63,387 bases of DNA from Candidatus Methylomirabilota bacterium (GTDB taxonomy: Bacteria > Methylomirabilota > Methylomirabilia > Rokubacteriales > CSP1-6). The DNA is taken from positions 1 through 63,387 of the forward strand of contig DASYVT010000123.1 of the NCBI GenBank assembly GCA_035936835.1. The letters are read 5' to 3'. The notes under the pieces were generated by a model, which saw nothing but the letters and a program-made list of their open reading frames with translations, made no database searches and was not told where the DNA came from. The position numbers and the translations under genes are program-made. Shown piece after piece: positions 32,053 to 41,078 of the stretch. Each line of letters begins with the position of its first letter. Within the stretch, counting starts at the first letter, position 1.

Positions 32053-33606
32053 CTAGATCGAGATGCTTTCGACGCGCCGGCCGCGCATGTAGATGAGGTC
32101 GAAGACGAGGCGCGTGAAGAACACGGCGGTGAAAAGGCTGGCGAAGATACCGATCGCCAGCGTCACGGCGAAGCCCTTCACGGGCCCCGTCCCGAACTGG
32201 TAGAGGATGGCCGCGGAAACGAGCACGGTGACGTGGGTGTCGATCACGGTGCGGAAGGCACGCGCGAATCCGGACTCGATGGCGGCGCGCACCGTCTTGC
32301 CGGACCGTAGCTCCTCCCGAATCCGCTCGAAGATGAGGATGTTGGTGTCCACGGCCATGCCGATGGTCAGGACCACGCCGGCGATGCCGGGCAGGGTCAG
32401 CGTGGCGTGGAAGCCCGCCATGGCCGCCAGCAGGATCAGGAGGTTGAGCGCGAGCGCCACGTCGGCGATGAGGCCGGAGAGGCGGTAGTAGATGAGCATG
32501 AAGAACACGACCGCGATGGCTGCGGCGGCGCTGGAGAGGATGCCCTTGCGGATCGAATCCGCGCCGAGCGAGGGCCCGACCGTGCGCTCCTCGAGGATCT
32601 GCACGGGCGCGGGCAGCGCGCCCGCGCGCAGGACGATCGCGAGGTCGGTCGCGTCCTCTGAGTTGAAGCCGCCCGTGATCTGGGCCTGGCCCGAGGGAAT
32701 GCGCTCGCGGATCACCGGAGCCGAGTAGAGGTTGCCGTCGAGGACGATGGCCAGGCGCCGCCCCACGTTGGCCGAGGTCAGGTCCGCGAACAGCCGGCCG
32801 CCGGCCCCGGTCAGCTCGAGCGAGACGTAGGGCTCGCTCGTGTTCTGGTCGATCGACACGCGGGCGTTGGCGACGTCCGCGCCGGTGAGCAGGGCCTTCT
32901 TTTCCACCACGAAGGGGACCCGGCGCTCCTCCTTGGTCTCCTTGTCCACGCGGCGCTGGTAGAGGAGCTCCGAGCCCGGCGGCACCTGCCCCGCGATGGC
33001 CTGCTCGACACCGGCGCCGTCGTTGACGAGCTTGAACTCCAGGAGCGCGGTCTTGCCGATGAGCGCCTTCGCCCGCTCGGGGTCCTGCACGCCGGGGAGC
33101 TGGATGAGGATGCGGTTGTCGCCCTGCTGCTGGATGGACGGCTCGGTCACGCCGAACTGGTCGACGCGGTTGCGGATGGTCTCGAGCCCCTGCTTCACGA
33201 ACCACTCGCGCTGCGCCGCCACCTCTCGGGGCCGCATCGAGAGCACGAGGCGCCCCGCGGACTGGTCGGCGTCCTTGACGTCGAAGATGGGCAGGTCCTT
33301 GAGCACGGGCTGTGCGTCGGCCCAGGCCTGCGGCGACGCCAGCTGCACGGTGAGCTCCGTGACGCCGCGGCGCTCGACGGACTTCACGCCGACGCCCTTT
33401 TTTTCCAGCGCGGCGCGCACGGTGTCGCCGGCGCGCTCCGTCTGCACCTGGAGGGCCTTGTCGATGTCCACGCCGAGCACGAGGTGGATGCCGCCCTGGA
33501 GGTCGAGGCCGAGGTTGATGGACTTCTTCGGCGGGTAGAGGTAGAAGACCGCCGCCGCCGCGACGACGGCGACGATACCGATGCGGAGCCAGAGCCGCCG
33601 CGTCAT
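32053..33606 (-). CDS. secD: Protein translocase subunit SecD
   Basis: SecD, 517 residues, with an N-terminal helix, a large periplasmic domain (NLGLDLQGGIHLVLGVD; NRVDQFGVTEPSIQQQG) and five further helices including the GMAVDTNILIFERIREEL motif. Partner of SecF. Its ATG overlaps the yajC stop by one base (TGATG). Confidence 0.95.
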   Translation of the reverse strand: MTRRLWLRIGIVAVVAAAAVFYLYPPKKSINLGLDLQGGIHLVLGVDIDKALQVQTERAGDTVRAALEKKGVGVKSVERRGVTELTVQLASPQAWADAQPVLKDLPIFDVKDADQSAGRLVLSMRPREVAAQREWFVKQGLETIRNRVDQFGVTEPSIQQQGDNRILIQLPGVQDPERAKALIGKTALLEFKLVNDGAGVEQAIAGQVPPGSELLYQRRVDKETKEERRVPFVVEKKALLTGADVANARVSIDQNTSEPYVSLELTGAGGRLFADLTSANVGRRLAIVLDGNLYSAPVIRERIPSGQAQITGGFNSEDATDLAIVLRAGALPAPVQILEERTVGPSLGADSIRKGILSSAAAAIAVVFFMLIYYRLSGLIADVALALNLLILLAAMAGFHATLTLPGIAGVVLTIGMAVDTNILIFERIREELRSGKTVRAAIESGFARAFRTVIDTHVTVLVSAAILYQFGTGPVKGFAVTLAIGIFASLFTAVFFTRLVFDLIYMRGRRVESISI

Positions 33607-33941
33607 CAGGAGGAGGCGCCGCCCTCGCCCGAGGCGGGCACGATGCGCCCGATCGCCGAGCGGTCGAACTCGAGGCGCACCTGGTCGGCGACCTTGAGGG
33701 TGACGCCGTGCTCGGAGAGCTTCACCACGGTGCCGTGGAGCCCGCTCGACATCACCACGCGGTCGCCCGGCTTGACGGCGGACAGCATGGTCCCGCGCTC
33801 GCGCTTCTGCTTCTGCTGCGGCCGGATCAGGAGGAAGTAGAAGATGGCGAAGATCGCCGCGAAGAACGCCAGCTGCACCATCATTGAGCCGCTGCCCTGC
33901 CCGCTCGGCGCTTGCGCCGCGGCGTACGCGAAGTCGACCAT
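33606..33941 (-). CDS. yajC: Preprotein translocase subunit YajC
   Basis: A 111-residue single-span membrane protein associated with SecDF. The helix MMVQLAFFAAIFAIFYFLLI is followed by the typical RPQQKQKRER and a small beta domain (VKPGDRVVMSSGLHGTVVK). The ATG at 33941 is 5 nt downstream of the tgt stop, placing the Sec genes behind tgt and queA in one run. Confidence 0.94.
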   Translation of the reverse strand: MVDFAYAAAQAPSGQGSGSMMVQLAFFAAIFAIFYFLLIRPQQKQKRERGTMLSAVKPGDRVVMSSGLHGTVVKLSEHGVTLKVADQVRLEFDRSAIGRIVPASGEGGASS

Positions 33942-33946
33942 GAGCC

Positions 33947-35107
33947 TCAGGCCTCCGTCTGTGTCGAAGTGGGGTCCGAACCGCCCACGGATTCTACCCC
34001 ATATCGGTCCAGAAACCGAGAGCGGAATGGCCCGAACGCGCCGTCGGCAACCGCGCGCCGCATCGCCGCCATCAGACCAAGGTAGAAGGTCAGATTGTGC
34101 AGCGACAGGAGCCGGTACGCGAGGAGCTCGCGCGAGAGGAAGAGATGCCGGAGGTACGCCCGCGAGAAGCCTTGGCACGCCTCGCAGGGGCACGCGGCGT
34201 CGAGCGGCTCGGGGTCCCGCGTAAACCGCGCATGGGTGATGGTCAGCGGCCCGTCGGCAGTGAAGACCTGCCCGTTGCGGGCGTTGCGCGTCGGCAGGAC
34301 GCAGTCGAAGAGATCCACGCCGCGCGCGACGGCCTCGACCAGATCGTGCGGCTTGCCCACGCCCATCAGGTAGCGCGGCCGGCCGGCCGGCAGGAGACCG
34401 GCGACGAGCTCCGCGATGTCGTAGAGGAGCGATTTCGTCTCGCCCACCGCCAGGCCCCCGATGGCGTAGCCCGGCAGGTCGTAGGCGCAGGTCGCCTCCA
34501 CGGCGCGGCGCCGGAGCATCTCGTACCCGCCGCCCTGGACGATGCCGAAGAGCGCGCGTCCGTCGCCGGCCGCGGCGTGAGCCGCCACGGAGCGGCCGAG
34601 CCACCTGAGCGTCAGCGCCAGGGAGCGCTCCGTGTCGCCGAGGGGCGCCGGATGGGGCAAGCACTCGTCGAGCGGGTGGAGGATGTCCACGCCCAAGGCG
34701 TGCTGGATCTCCACACAGATTTCCGGCGTCAGGAGCCGCAGCGAGCCGTCGATGTGCGAGCGGAACTCGACGCCCTCCTCCGCGAGCCGGCGGAGCTTCG
34801 AGAGGCTGAAGACCTGGAAGCCGCCGGAGTCGGTCAGGATGGGCCCGTCCCAGGCCATGAAGCGATGGAGCCCGCCCATCTCGCGCACCAGCTCATGGCC
34901 GGGACGCAGGAAGAGGTGGTAGGTGTTGGCCAGCACGATCTGGGTGCCCGCGGCGCGCAGGTCGGCCGGGCTCACGCTCTTCACCGTGCCCTGCGTCGCG
35001 ACCGGCATGAAGGCCGGAGTCTCCACCGCGCCGTGGGGCGTCGTGAGCCGCCCGGCGCGCGCGGCGCCGTCCTGCTTGAGCAGCTCGAAGCTGACCCGCG
35101 CCGTCAC
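33947..35107 (-). CDS. tgt: tRNA-guanine(34) transglycosylase
   Basis: Tgt exchanges G34 for preQ1 in GU(N)-anticodon tRNAs during queuosine synthesis. The 386-residue protein has TDSGGFQVFSL, the nucleophile region GVDLFDCVLPTRNARNG and the zinc site CPCEAC with a distal His (SLHNL). The GTG at 35107 overlaps the queA stop (GTGA). Confidence 0.95.
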   Translation of the reverse strand: MTARVSFELLKQDGAARAGRLTTPHGAVETPAFMPVATQGTVKSVSPADLRAAGTQIVLANTYHLFLRPGHELVREMGGLHRFMAWDGPILTDSGGFQVFSLSKLRRLAEEGVEFRSHIDGSLRLLTPEICVEIQHALGVDILHPLDECLPHPAPLGDTERSLALTLRWLGRSVAAHAAAGDGRALFGIVQGGGYEMLRRRAVEATCAYDLPGYAIGGLAVGETKSLLYDIAELVAGLLPAGRPRYLMGVGKPHDLVEAVARGVDLFDCVLPTRNARNGQVFTADGPLTITHARFTRDPEPLDAACPCEACQGFSRAYLRHLFLSRELLAYRLLSLHNLTFYLGLMAAMRRAVADGAFGPFRSRFLDRYGVESVGGSDPTSTQTEA

Positions 35108-36141
35108 AGGATCAGCATGGCGTCGCCGTAGGAATAGAAGCGGTACCCGAGGGCGATGGCGTGGAGGTAGGCGTCGAGCACCCGGTCGCGGCCGGCGAAG
35201 GCTGAGACAAGGAGCAGAAGGGTCGAGCGCGGCAGGTGGAAGTTGGTGACGAGGGCGTCGACGACTCGGAAGCGATAGCCGGGGTAGATGAAGAGGTCGG
35301 CGCCGCCGCGGCCCGTGCGGACCCGGCCGGTCTCGTCGGCCGCCCACTCGAGGGTGCGCGTGGTGGTCGTGCCCACCGCTATGACCCGGCGGCCCTGGGC
35401 GCGCGCGCGATTGACGGCCTCAGCCGTCGCGGCCGGGACCAGGGCGGCCTCGGGCTCGAGCCGGTGCTGTTCGACCTCGGCCGCGCGGATCGGCCGGAAA
35501 GTCCCGGCTCCCACGTGGAGGGTGACGCGATGGATCTCGACACCCGCCGCGCGCAGGCGCTCGAGCAGCGCCGGGGTGAAGTGAAGTCCGGCAGTGGGCG
35601 CCGCCACCGAGCCCTTCTCGGTCGCATAGACTGTCTGGTAGCGCTCCCAGTCCTCCGGCTTTGGCGCATCGTGCCTCTCGATATAGGGCGGCAGCGGCGG
35701 CAGGCCGTGGCGCTCCATCAGCTCGTCGACCGGCCACGGCGCCTCGATCTCGACCGCGCGCGCGCCCAGGGCGCGGTGCTCGAGCACCGTGGCGCGCGCC
35801 GCGCCTCCCGCGAGCGTGACGCGCGCGCCGAGGCCGCAGCGCTTCCCCGGGCGGACCAGCGCCTCCCAGCGCCCGCCATCGAGCGGGCAGAGCATCAGGA
35901 GCTCCACAGGCCGTCCGTCTCCTTCGAGGGCGCCGATGAGCCGGGCCGGGATCACCCGGCTCTCATTCACGACGAGGCAGTCCCCCGCCCTGAGCCAGCG
36001 CGGCAGATCCGAGAAGCGCGCATCCTCCCGCGCCCCCCGCGCCCGATCCAGGACGAGCAGCCGCGAGGCATCCCGCGGCTCCGCGGGCTCCTGCGCGATC
36101 CTCTCGGGCGGCAGCTCATAGTCAAACAGTCCGACGTCCAT
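35104..36141 (-). CDS. queA: S-adenosylmethionine:tRNA ribosyltransferase-isomerase
   Basis: QueA builds epoxyqueuosine by transferring ribosyl from SAM to preQ1-tRNA. The 345-residue protein begins MDVGLFDYELPPERIAQEPA and has the conserved GSVAAPTAGLHFTP, HVGAGTFRP and TNFHLPRSTLL segments. The start is the ATG at 36141. It opens the queA-tgt-yajC-secD-secF run. Confidence 0.95.
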   Translation of the reverse strand: MDVGLFDYELPPERIAQEPAEPRDASRLLVLDRARGAREDARFSDLPRWLRAGDCLVVNESRVIPARLIGALEGDGRPVELLMLCPLDGGRWEALVRPGKRCGLGARVTLAGGAARATVLEHRALGARAVEIEAPWPVDELMERHGLPPLPPYIERHDAPKPEDWERYQTVYATEKGSVAAPTAGLHFTPALLERLRAAGVEIHRVTLHVGAGTFRPIRAAEVEQHRLEPEAALVPAATAEAVNRARAQGRRVIAVGTTTTRTLEWAADETGRVRTGRGGADLFIYPGYRFRVVDALVTNFHLPRSTLLLLVSAFAGRDRVLDAYLHAIALGYRFYSYGDAMLIL

Positions 36142-36208
36142 GTCGTGTGAGTCTACAGTTTGCGCCGCACCAGGGCCAACCGCCGAAGACGGCGAAAAAT
36201 CACGCATA

Positions 36209-36292
36209 GCCCGGCCGGGGCCGGGGGATGCCCCCCGAACCCCCGTGCAGTTGGGGGTGACGGGGGCGCCCCGGCCTCGGGCGGGCGGGGGT
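36209..36292. repeat. GC-rich inverted-repeat stretch between queA and the csaA remnant
   Basis: Roughly 80 bp of G/C runs with several overlapping inverted repeats, including GGCCGGGGC with GCCCCGGCC and GGGGGATGCCCCCC. No reading frame fits. It may be a dispersed repeat or a terminator region; nothing else is visible between 36142 and 36311. Confidence 0.45.
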
Positions 36293-36311
36293 AATCTGCC
36301 GAACCAGAGAG

Positions 36312-36645
36312 CTACCCGATCTTTGACCCCGGAGTGACGTCGAAGTCGGAACGCAGCAGGATCACGTGCCCTGGCTCATCGAAGGCGCCGAGCACGAGCA
36401 CCTCGGAGACGAACGGCCCGATCTGCTTGGGCGGGAAGTTGATCACGGCATCACGCGCCGGCCCACGAGCACAGCAGGCGCGTAGCGCTCCGTGATCTGG
36501 GCGCTCGAGCGCGCTTCACGCCCAACGGGCCGACATCGATCCAGAGCTTGAGGGCGGGCCGCCTGGCCTCGGGAAAGGGCTGGGCGTCGACGACGATGCC
36601 CACGCGCATGTCCACCCGCTCGGAATTGGCCCACGTGATCGCCAT
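36312..36645 (-). pseudogene. csaA: csaA-like tRNA-binding chaperone, broken by two frameshifts
   Basis: Spliced across three frames, the sequence matches a complete CsaA (about 110 residues): MAITWANSERVDMRVGIVVD to LWIDVGPLGVK, then SSAQITERYAPAVLVGRRVM, then INFPPKQIGPFVSEVLVLG to the stop at 36312-36314. The first shift is a missing base near the GCGCGCTCGAG segment (about 36510), the second a missing base at GTGATGCCGTG (about 36450). Each fits one deleted nucleotide. Either the gene is recently dead or the assembly has two errors. CsaA binds tRNA and assists protein export, which suits the neighbouring Sec genes. Confidence 0.85.
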
Positions 36646-36665
36646 GGGGCGCTGGCCCGGCTGGA

Positions 36666-37901
36666 CTACTTCAGCGACGAGATGCCGGTCAGCGAGGACA
36701 GCGTGGCGCCCGGATAGTAATACTGGACGATCTGGCGCGCCGTGTAGCCCTGATCGGCCATGGTCTTCGCGCTCCACTGGTCGAGGCCGACGCCGTGCCC
36801 GTAGCCGCGGCCGGCGAAGCGGGCGTAGCTCCGGTCCACCGAAACTGCGAAGAGCGTGCTCTTGAGCGTGTCGTAGCCCACGAGCCGCCTGAACTCGTTT
36901 CCGCGCAGGGTCGCCGACCCGCGCGTGCCCAAGACGGAGATGCGCGAGACGCGGAGCGATACGCTCCGCTCCAGCACCCGCAGGCCCGTGATGCTGCCTA
37001 CCGAGACGCCGCCCCGCCTGAGCGCGGCCGCGAGGTCGCCGAGCGCCACGTCGAGGCTCCACGCGTGATGCGGCGAGTGCGAAGGAAATTCCACGCGCAC
37101 AGGCTGGAGCGCCGGCATATTGGCGGCCGCGAACACCACGCGCGGGTCCTCCGTGTGGCCGCCGCTGTCCGTATGGTAGAAGGCGGGGAAGAGGTCACCC
37201 TCCCAGAGCAGCACCTGCCCTTCCGTGTCGAGAACCGCGGTCCACGCGGGCGAGTCGGCATTGACCCGGCCGGCGTACTGCTGGTTCGCCGTGCCGGCGA
37301 CGATGTGGTACGGCTTGGCGGCGTTGAGGCGGCGGTGGTAGGCCGTGTAGGTGCGGGCGACGATGGCTTGGGCCTTGAGCATCTCGATGGGCATCTTGTC
37401 GCCCGCCTCCGCCTTCACCGCGCCGACCAGGTACTCTTCGAAGGGCAGCTCGTTGACCACGATCAGCCCCTCGGGCGCGCCCACCAGATCGATGATCCCG
37501 GCGTACGGCCGCTGCTGGAAGCGCAGCGGGGCGGCTCCTGCCGGAACGACGCGTACCCCCGGCACGCGCCGGCCGCGCCATTCGACGGCGCCGTCCTTGC
37601 GCAGGACACGGAGCGAGGTGACCGGGTCTTCGGCCATGGCGCGCCCGCTGAGATCCTGGACGAGCATCGGCGCGCCGCTCAGCTCGACGGCCGCCAGCCC
37701 CTCGCCAAGCCCCACGCGGATGTCGCCCGCGGCGTGAGCCGGAGCGGGAAGGGCGAAAACGACTGCGAAGGCTAGCGCCGGGAGAAGAGCCAGAGGAGCA
37801 GCGACAACACGACGGAGAGAAGGATGGAGGTGCCGAGCGGGAAGTACAACCGCCAGTTCTCTCGCTCGATGGAGATGTCGCCCGGCAGCCGTCCGAGCCA
37901 T
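36666..37901 (-). CDS. SpoIID/LytB-domain protein, secreted
   Basis: A SpoIID/LytB-domain protein, related to the peptidoglycan glycosyl-lytic factor SpoIID. Visible landmarks are NELPFEEYLVGAVKAEAGDK with MLKAQAIVARTYTAYHR, FYHTDSGGHTE, and the C-terminal GRGYGHGVGLDQWSAKTMAD with QIVQYYYPG. A hydrophobic export segment (LALLPALAFAVVFALPAPAHAA) sits about 38 residues into the frame. The ATG at 37901 gives an unusually long N-region that overlaps the DUF2905-like gene by 130 bp. A nearer non-ATG start is likely, so the 5' end is uncertain. Confidence 0.8.
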   Translation of the reverse strand: MARTAAGRHLHRARELAVVLPARHLHPSLRRVVAAPLALLPALAFAVVFALPAPAHAAGDIRVGLGEGLAAVELSGAPMLVQDLSGRAMAEDPVTSLRVLRKDGAVEWRGRRVPGVRVVPAGAAPLRFQQRPYAGIIDLVGAPEGLIVVNELPFEEYLVGAVKAEAGDKMPIEMLKAQAIVARTYTAYHRRLNAAKPYHIVAGTANQQYAGRVNADSPAWTAVLDTEGQVLLWEGDLFPAFYHTDSGGHTEDPRVVFAAANMPALQPVRVEFPSHSPHHAWSLDVALGDLAAALRRGGVSVGSITGLRVLERSVSLRVSRISVLGTRGSATLRGNEFRRLVGYDTLKSTLFAVSVDRSYARFAGRGYGHGVGLDQWSAKTMADQGYTARQIVQYYYPGATLSSLTGISSLK

Positions 37902-38011
37902 GGCACCTTTCCGGCGGAGTTGCCCGCCAATAGGAGGATTCCACCCAGAACTACCATCACGAGCCCCAAACCCAGAAGGATTTTCCCCAGATCGGCCACG
38001 GCGGCACGCAC
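37772..38011 (-). CDS. DUF2905-like small membrane protein
   Basis: A 79-residue protein with two hydrophobic helices (LLGLGLVMVVLGGILLLAG and SILLSVVLSLLLWLF) flanking a GRLPGDISIERENWRLYFPL loop, the hallmark of DUF2905. Function unknown. The GTG at 38011 overlaps the ruvB stop (TAGTG), and its 3' end overlaps the SpoIID-like gene. Confidence 0.88.
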   Translation of the reverse strand: MRAAVADLGKILLGLGLVMVVLGGILLLAGNSAGKVPWLGRLPGDISIERENWRLYFPLGTSILLSVVLSLLLWLFSRR

Positions 38012-39045
38012 TAGAGCGGCAGCTGCCCCTGGCCGCCCGGCGCGGCGGGGGCGCTGATCCCGAGATGGACATAGGCCGGGGGCGTCACCTTGCGGCCGGT
38101 GGGCGTACGGATGAGGAAGCCGATCTTGAGCAGGAAGGGCTCGACCACCTCGGCCAAGGTCTCGGCCTCGTCATTGATGGTCGCCGCAATAGCCTCGAGC
38201 CCGACGGGACCGCCGCCGTACTGCTCGATGATGGCGCCGAGGAAGCGGCGGTCGAGCCTGTCGAGGCCGGCCGAGTCTACGCCCTCGCGGTCGAGCGCGT
38301 CGACGGCCCCCGCGGCCGTCACCACGCCGCTGCCCTTGACCTGGACGTAGTCTCGCACCCGGCGCAGGAGCCGGTTCGCGATCCGCGGCGTCCCGCGCGA
38401 GCGCTTCGCGATGGCGGCGGCGCCATCGGGCTCGACGTTGGCGCCCAGGATGGAGGCCGAGCGGGCGACGATGGCCTGCAGCTCTTCCAGCGAGTAGAAG
38501 TCGAGGTGGTGGAAGATGCCGAAGCGCTCCCGGAGCGGAGAGGACAGCATCCCCGGCCGCGTGGTCGCGCCCACCATGGTGAAGGGGCGTAGCGGGATGC
38601 GCATGGTCCGGGCGTTCAGACCCTTGTCCATGATGAAGTTGACCGTGAAGTCCTCCATCGCCGGGTAGAGCAGCTCCTCGACCACCGGCGGCAGCCGGTG
38701 GATCTCGTCCACGAAGAGGACGTCGCGCTCGTTGATATTGGTCAGGATGCCCATGAGGTCGCCGCCGCGCTCGAGCGACGGCCCCGCCGTCGTGACCATG
38801 GCGGCGCCCATCTCGTTGGCGAGGATGGTCGCGAGCGTGGTCTTGCCGAGGCCCGGCGGTCCCGAGAGCAGCACGTGATCGAGCGGCTCGCCGCGCTGAC
38901 GCGCCGCCTCGACCGACACCCGCAGGCTCTCGACGGTCGCGCGCTGGCCCACGTACTCATCGAGCCGCTGGGGGCGCAGCTGGCGCTCGATCTGCGTCTC
39001 CTCCGGCAGGGCAATGCGGCTCATCACGCGGGCCTCGTCGGTCAC
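38011..39045 (-). CDS. ruvB: Holliday junction branch migration helicase RuvB
   Basis: The AAA+ motor of the RuvAB complex, 344 residues: DEYVGQ, Walker A GPPGLGKTT, Walker B DEIHRL and ATTRPGMLSSPLRERFG, with a C-terminal winged helix. The GTG at 39045 overlaps the ruvA stop (GTGA). Confidence 0.96.
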   Translation of the reverse strand: MTDEARVMSRIALPEETQIERQLRPQRLDEYVGQRATVESLRVSVEAARQRGEPLDHVLLSGPPGLGKTTLATILANEMGAAMVTTAGPSLERGGDLMGILTNINERDVLFVDEIHRLPPVVEELLYPAMEDFTVNFIMDKGLNARTMRIPLRPFTMVGATTRPGMLSSPLRERFGIFHHLDFYSLEELQAIVARSASILGANVEPDGAAAIAKRSRGTPRIANRLLRRVRDYVQVKGSGVVTAAGAVDALDREGVDSAGLDRLDRRFLGAIIEQYGGGPVGLEAIAATINDEAETLAEVVEPFLLKIGFLIRTPTGRKVTPPAYVHLGISAPAAPGGQGQLPL

Positions 39046-39698
39046 GGCTTGGCTCCGCGGTAGATCTCGTCGAAGAGCTCTTCTGGCGTGACGATGCGGG
39101 GGTTGCGGCCGAGGGCCGTCGAGATCAGCTGGGCAGCCTCACTGGGCCGGTGCCCGAGCTGCTTGGTCAGGATCTCGAAGACGGCGCCGCGCAGCCCGTC
39201 CTCGTCCATGCCGCCCGGCACAGGCCCGGCGGCGCTGCCGTCTACGGGGGCTCCAGGCTGGGAGAGGGCGAACTTCGCGACCTTCGAGGACAGCTGCGCC
39301 ACGATGTTCTTGGCCTTCTGGGGTCCGATGCCCGGCAGCCGCCGCAGGTACGCCTCGTCCTGGCGCGCGATGGCGGCGGCGATCTCGGCGACGGGAGCGG
39401 CCAGCGACCGGGCGGCCACGAGGGGCCCCACGTCCTTGACCGTGATGAGCTTCTCGAAGAACTCCTTGTCGAGCCCCGAGAGGAAGCCGATCAGGACCGG
39501 CGAGGGCTGGTTCTGCGTCGCGTGGTAGTGGATCTCGAGCGTCACCTCCGCGGCTCCATCGCCGTCGCTCGCCATCGCGCCCACGAGCGCGCGCTGAACC
39601 ACCGGCGGCAGCACCACCTCGTAGCCCACCCCGGCGGCCTCGATCACGACGCGATCCTCGTGCTTGCGCCTGAGCCTTCCCCTGATGAGCGCTATCAT
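39042..39698 (-). CDS. ruvA: Holliday junction branch migration protein RuvA
   Basis: RuvA, 218 residues, tetrameric junction-binding partner of RuvB. It has the N-terminal OB domain (MIALIRGRL), helix-hairpin-helix motifs (VKDVGPLVAARSLA, LPGIGPQKAKNIVAQL) and a C-terminal RuvB-binding domain (FEILTKQLGHRPSEAAQLI). Confidence 0.95.
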   Translation of the reverse strand: MIALIRGRLRRKHEDRVVIEAAGVGYEVVLPPVVQRALVGAMASDGDGAAEVTLEIHYHATQNQPSPVLIGFLSGLDKEFFEKLITVKDVGPLVAARSLAAPVAEIAAAIARQDEAYLRRLPGIGPQKAKNIVAQLSSKVAKFALSQPGAPVDGSAAGPVPGGMDEDGLRGAVFEILTKQLGHRPSEAAQLISTALGRNPRIVTPEELFDEIYRGAKP

Positions 39699-39718
39699 TT
39701 GGGAACGGGGGCCTCGAA

Positions 39719-39797
39719 ATGGCCCCCGTACTCCCCCCGTCGGCAGTCCTCCCGTGCGGGTCTCATCGAATGGCCCCCGTACTCCCCCCGTCGGCAG
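39719..39797. repeat. 28-bp direct repeat between ruvC and ruvA
   Basis: An identical 28-bp unit starting ATGGCCCCCGTACTCC occurs at 39719-39746 and 39770-39797 (period 51), each preceded by TCGAA. It occupies most of the ~115-bp spacer between the ruvC stop and the ruvA start. Role unknown. Confidence 0.8.
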
Positions 39798-39813
39798 CCT
39801 CTACGTTGACCCC

Positions 39814-40317
39814 TCATCGGACGGCTCGCGCCCTTGGGGTGATGCCGGTCACACGGGCGAGGCCCGTGACGGCGAGACCGAGAGCGTCGGCTACGTGCGA
39901 GGGCCGCGGCAGATCCTTGAGGCCCAGCAGCGTCTGGACGCCGCGCTGGACCTGCGCCTTGCCGGCCGAGCCGCTGCCCGTCACCGCGCGCTTGACCTCC
40001 GACGGCGCCAGCGCTGTGACGCCGACGCCCAGCTGGCGGGCCGCGAGATAGATGACGCCGCGGGCGTGGCCCATGAGGATAGCGGTGCGCGGGAACTTGT
40101 ACTCCGTGTAGAGGTCCTCGACCACGAGGAAGGTCGGCGTGCGCGCCTCGATGATCTGGAGCACGGCGCGGTAGATGGCGTTGAGCCGGGCCTCCAGGGG
40201 CTGGGTGCTGGCGGTCGTGATCACGCCGGCATCGAGGACGGTGACGGCGCCCGGCGCGGCCTCGAGGACCCCGAAGCCGGTGGCGACGAGCCCCGGGTCC
40301 ACGCCCATCACGCGCAA
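39814..40317 (-). CDS. ruvC: Crossover junction endodeoxyribonuclease RuvC
   Basis: RuvC, the Holliday junction resolvase, 167 residues. The acidic residues sit in MGVDPGL, VEDLY and the C-terminal HVADALGLAV. The TTG at 40317 (LRVMGVDPG), 4 nt after the yebC stop, gives the usual N-terminus; GTG at 40311 and ATG at 40308 are alternatives. Confidence 0.93.
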   Translation of the reverse strand: MRVMGVDPGLVATGFGVLEAAPGAVTVLDAGVITTASTQPLEARLNAIYRAVLQIIEARTPTFLVVEDLYTEYKFPRTAILMGHARGVIYLAARQLGVGVTALAPSEVKRAVTGSGSAGKAQVQRGVQTLLGLKDLPRPSHVADALGLAVTGLARVTGITPRARAVR

Positions 40318-40321
40318 GCCG

Positions 40322-41074
40322 CTAGGCCGCGGAGATGGCGTCGAAGATCTCGTCGGGAATGTCGTAGTTGGAATAGACGGCCTGGACGTCTTCCTGCTCC
40401 TCCAGCGCCTCGATGAGCCGCAGCACGGCGGCGGCGTCCTTGCCCTCCACCCGCACGGTGGACTGGGGGACCATGGCGGCTTCCGCCTCGAGCACCGGCA
40501 TCCCCTTCGCTTCGAGCGCGTGGCGCACCGTCTCCATTTCATCAGGCGTGGTGGTGATCTCGAAAACTTTTTCCACGGTCCGCATGTCCGTGGCGCCGGC
40601 CTCGAGCGCCTGCTCCAGCACCTCGTCCTCCTTGGACTTCTCGGCGTCCACCTGGATCACGCCGCGGCGGTCGAACATCCACGCGACGGAGCCCGCCACG
40701 CCCATGCGGCCGCTCTGCCTCTCGAAGATGTGCCTGATCTCGGGCCCAGTCCGGTTCTTGTTGTCCGTCAGGACCCGCACCAGCACCGCCACGCCGCCCG
40801 GGCCATAGCCCTCGTACGTGATCTCCTCGTACTGCTCCCCCGGCAGCTCGCCCGTGCCCTTCTGGACGGCGCGCTTGATGTTGTCGGCGGGCATGTTCGC
40901 CGCCTTGGCCGACTCGATCGCCGCCTTGAGCCGCAGGTTGCCCTTGGGGTCGCCGCCGCCGTGCTTAGCCGCCACTGTAATCTCTCTGAGGATCTTGGAG
41001 AAGAGCTTTCCGCGCTGCACGTCGGCCTTGCCCTTCTTCCGCTTGATCTGGGACCACCGGGAGTGTCCGGACAT
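40322..41074 (-). CDS. yebC: YebC/PmpR-family protein
   Basis: A 250-residue YebC/TACO1-family protein (MSGHSRWSQIKRKKGKADVQ; ITYEGYGPGGVAVLVRVLTDN). Members have been described as DNA-binding regulators and, more recently, as factors easing translation of proline stretches. The position before ruvC is the classical arrangement. Confidence 0.94.
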   Translation of the reverse strand: MSGHSRWSQIKRKKGKADVQRGKLFSKILREITVAAKHGGGDPKGNLRLKAAIESAKAANMPADNIKRAVQKGTGELPGEQYEEITYEGYGPGGVAVLVRVLTDNKNRTGPEIRHIFERQSGRMGVAGSVAWMFDRRGVIQVDAEKSKEDEVLEQALEAGATDMRTVEKVFEITTTPDEMETVRHALEAKGMPVLEAEAAMVPQSTVRVEGKDAAAVLRLIEALEEQEDVQAVYSNYDIPDEIFDAISAA

Positions 41075-41078
41075 GTCC

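Noticed and set aside
39719-39797. Possible CRISPR repeat-spacer unit
   Set aside because: Only two copies, with a 23-bp interval and no further units or cas genes.
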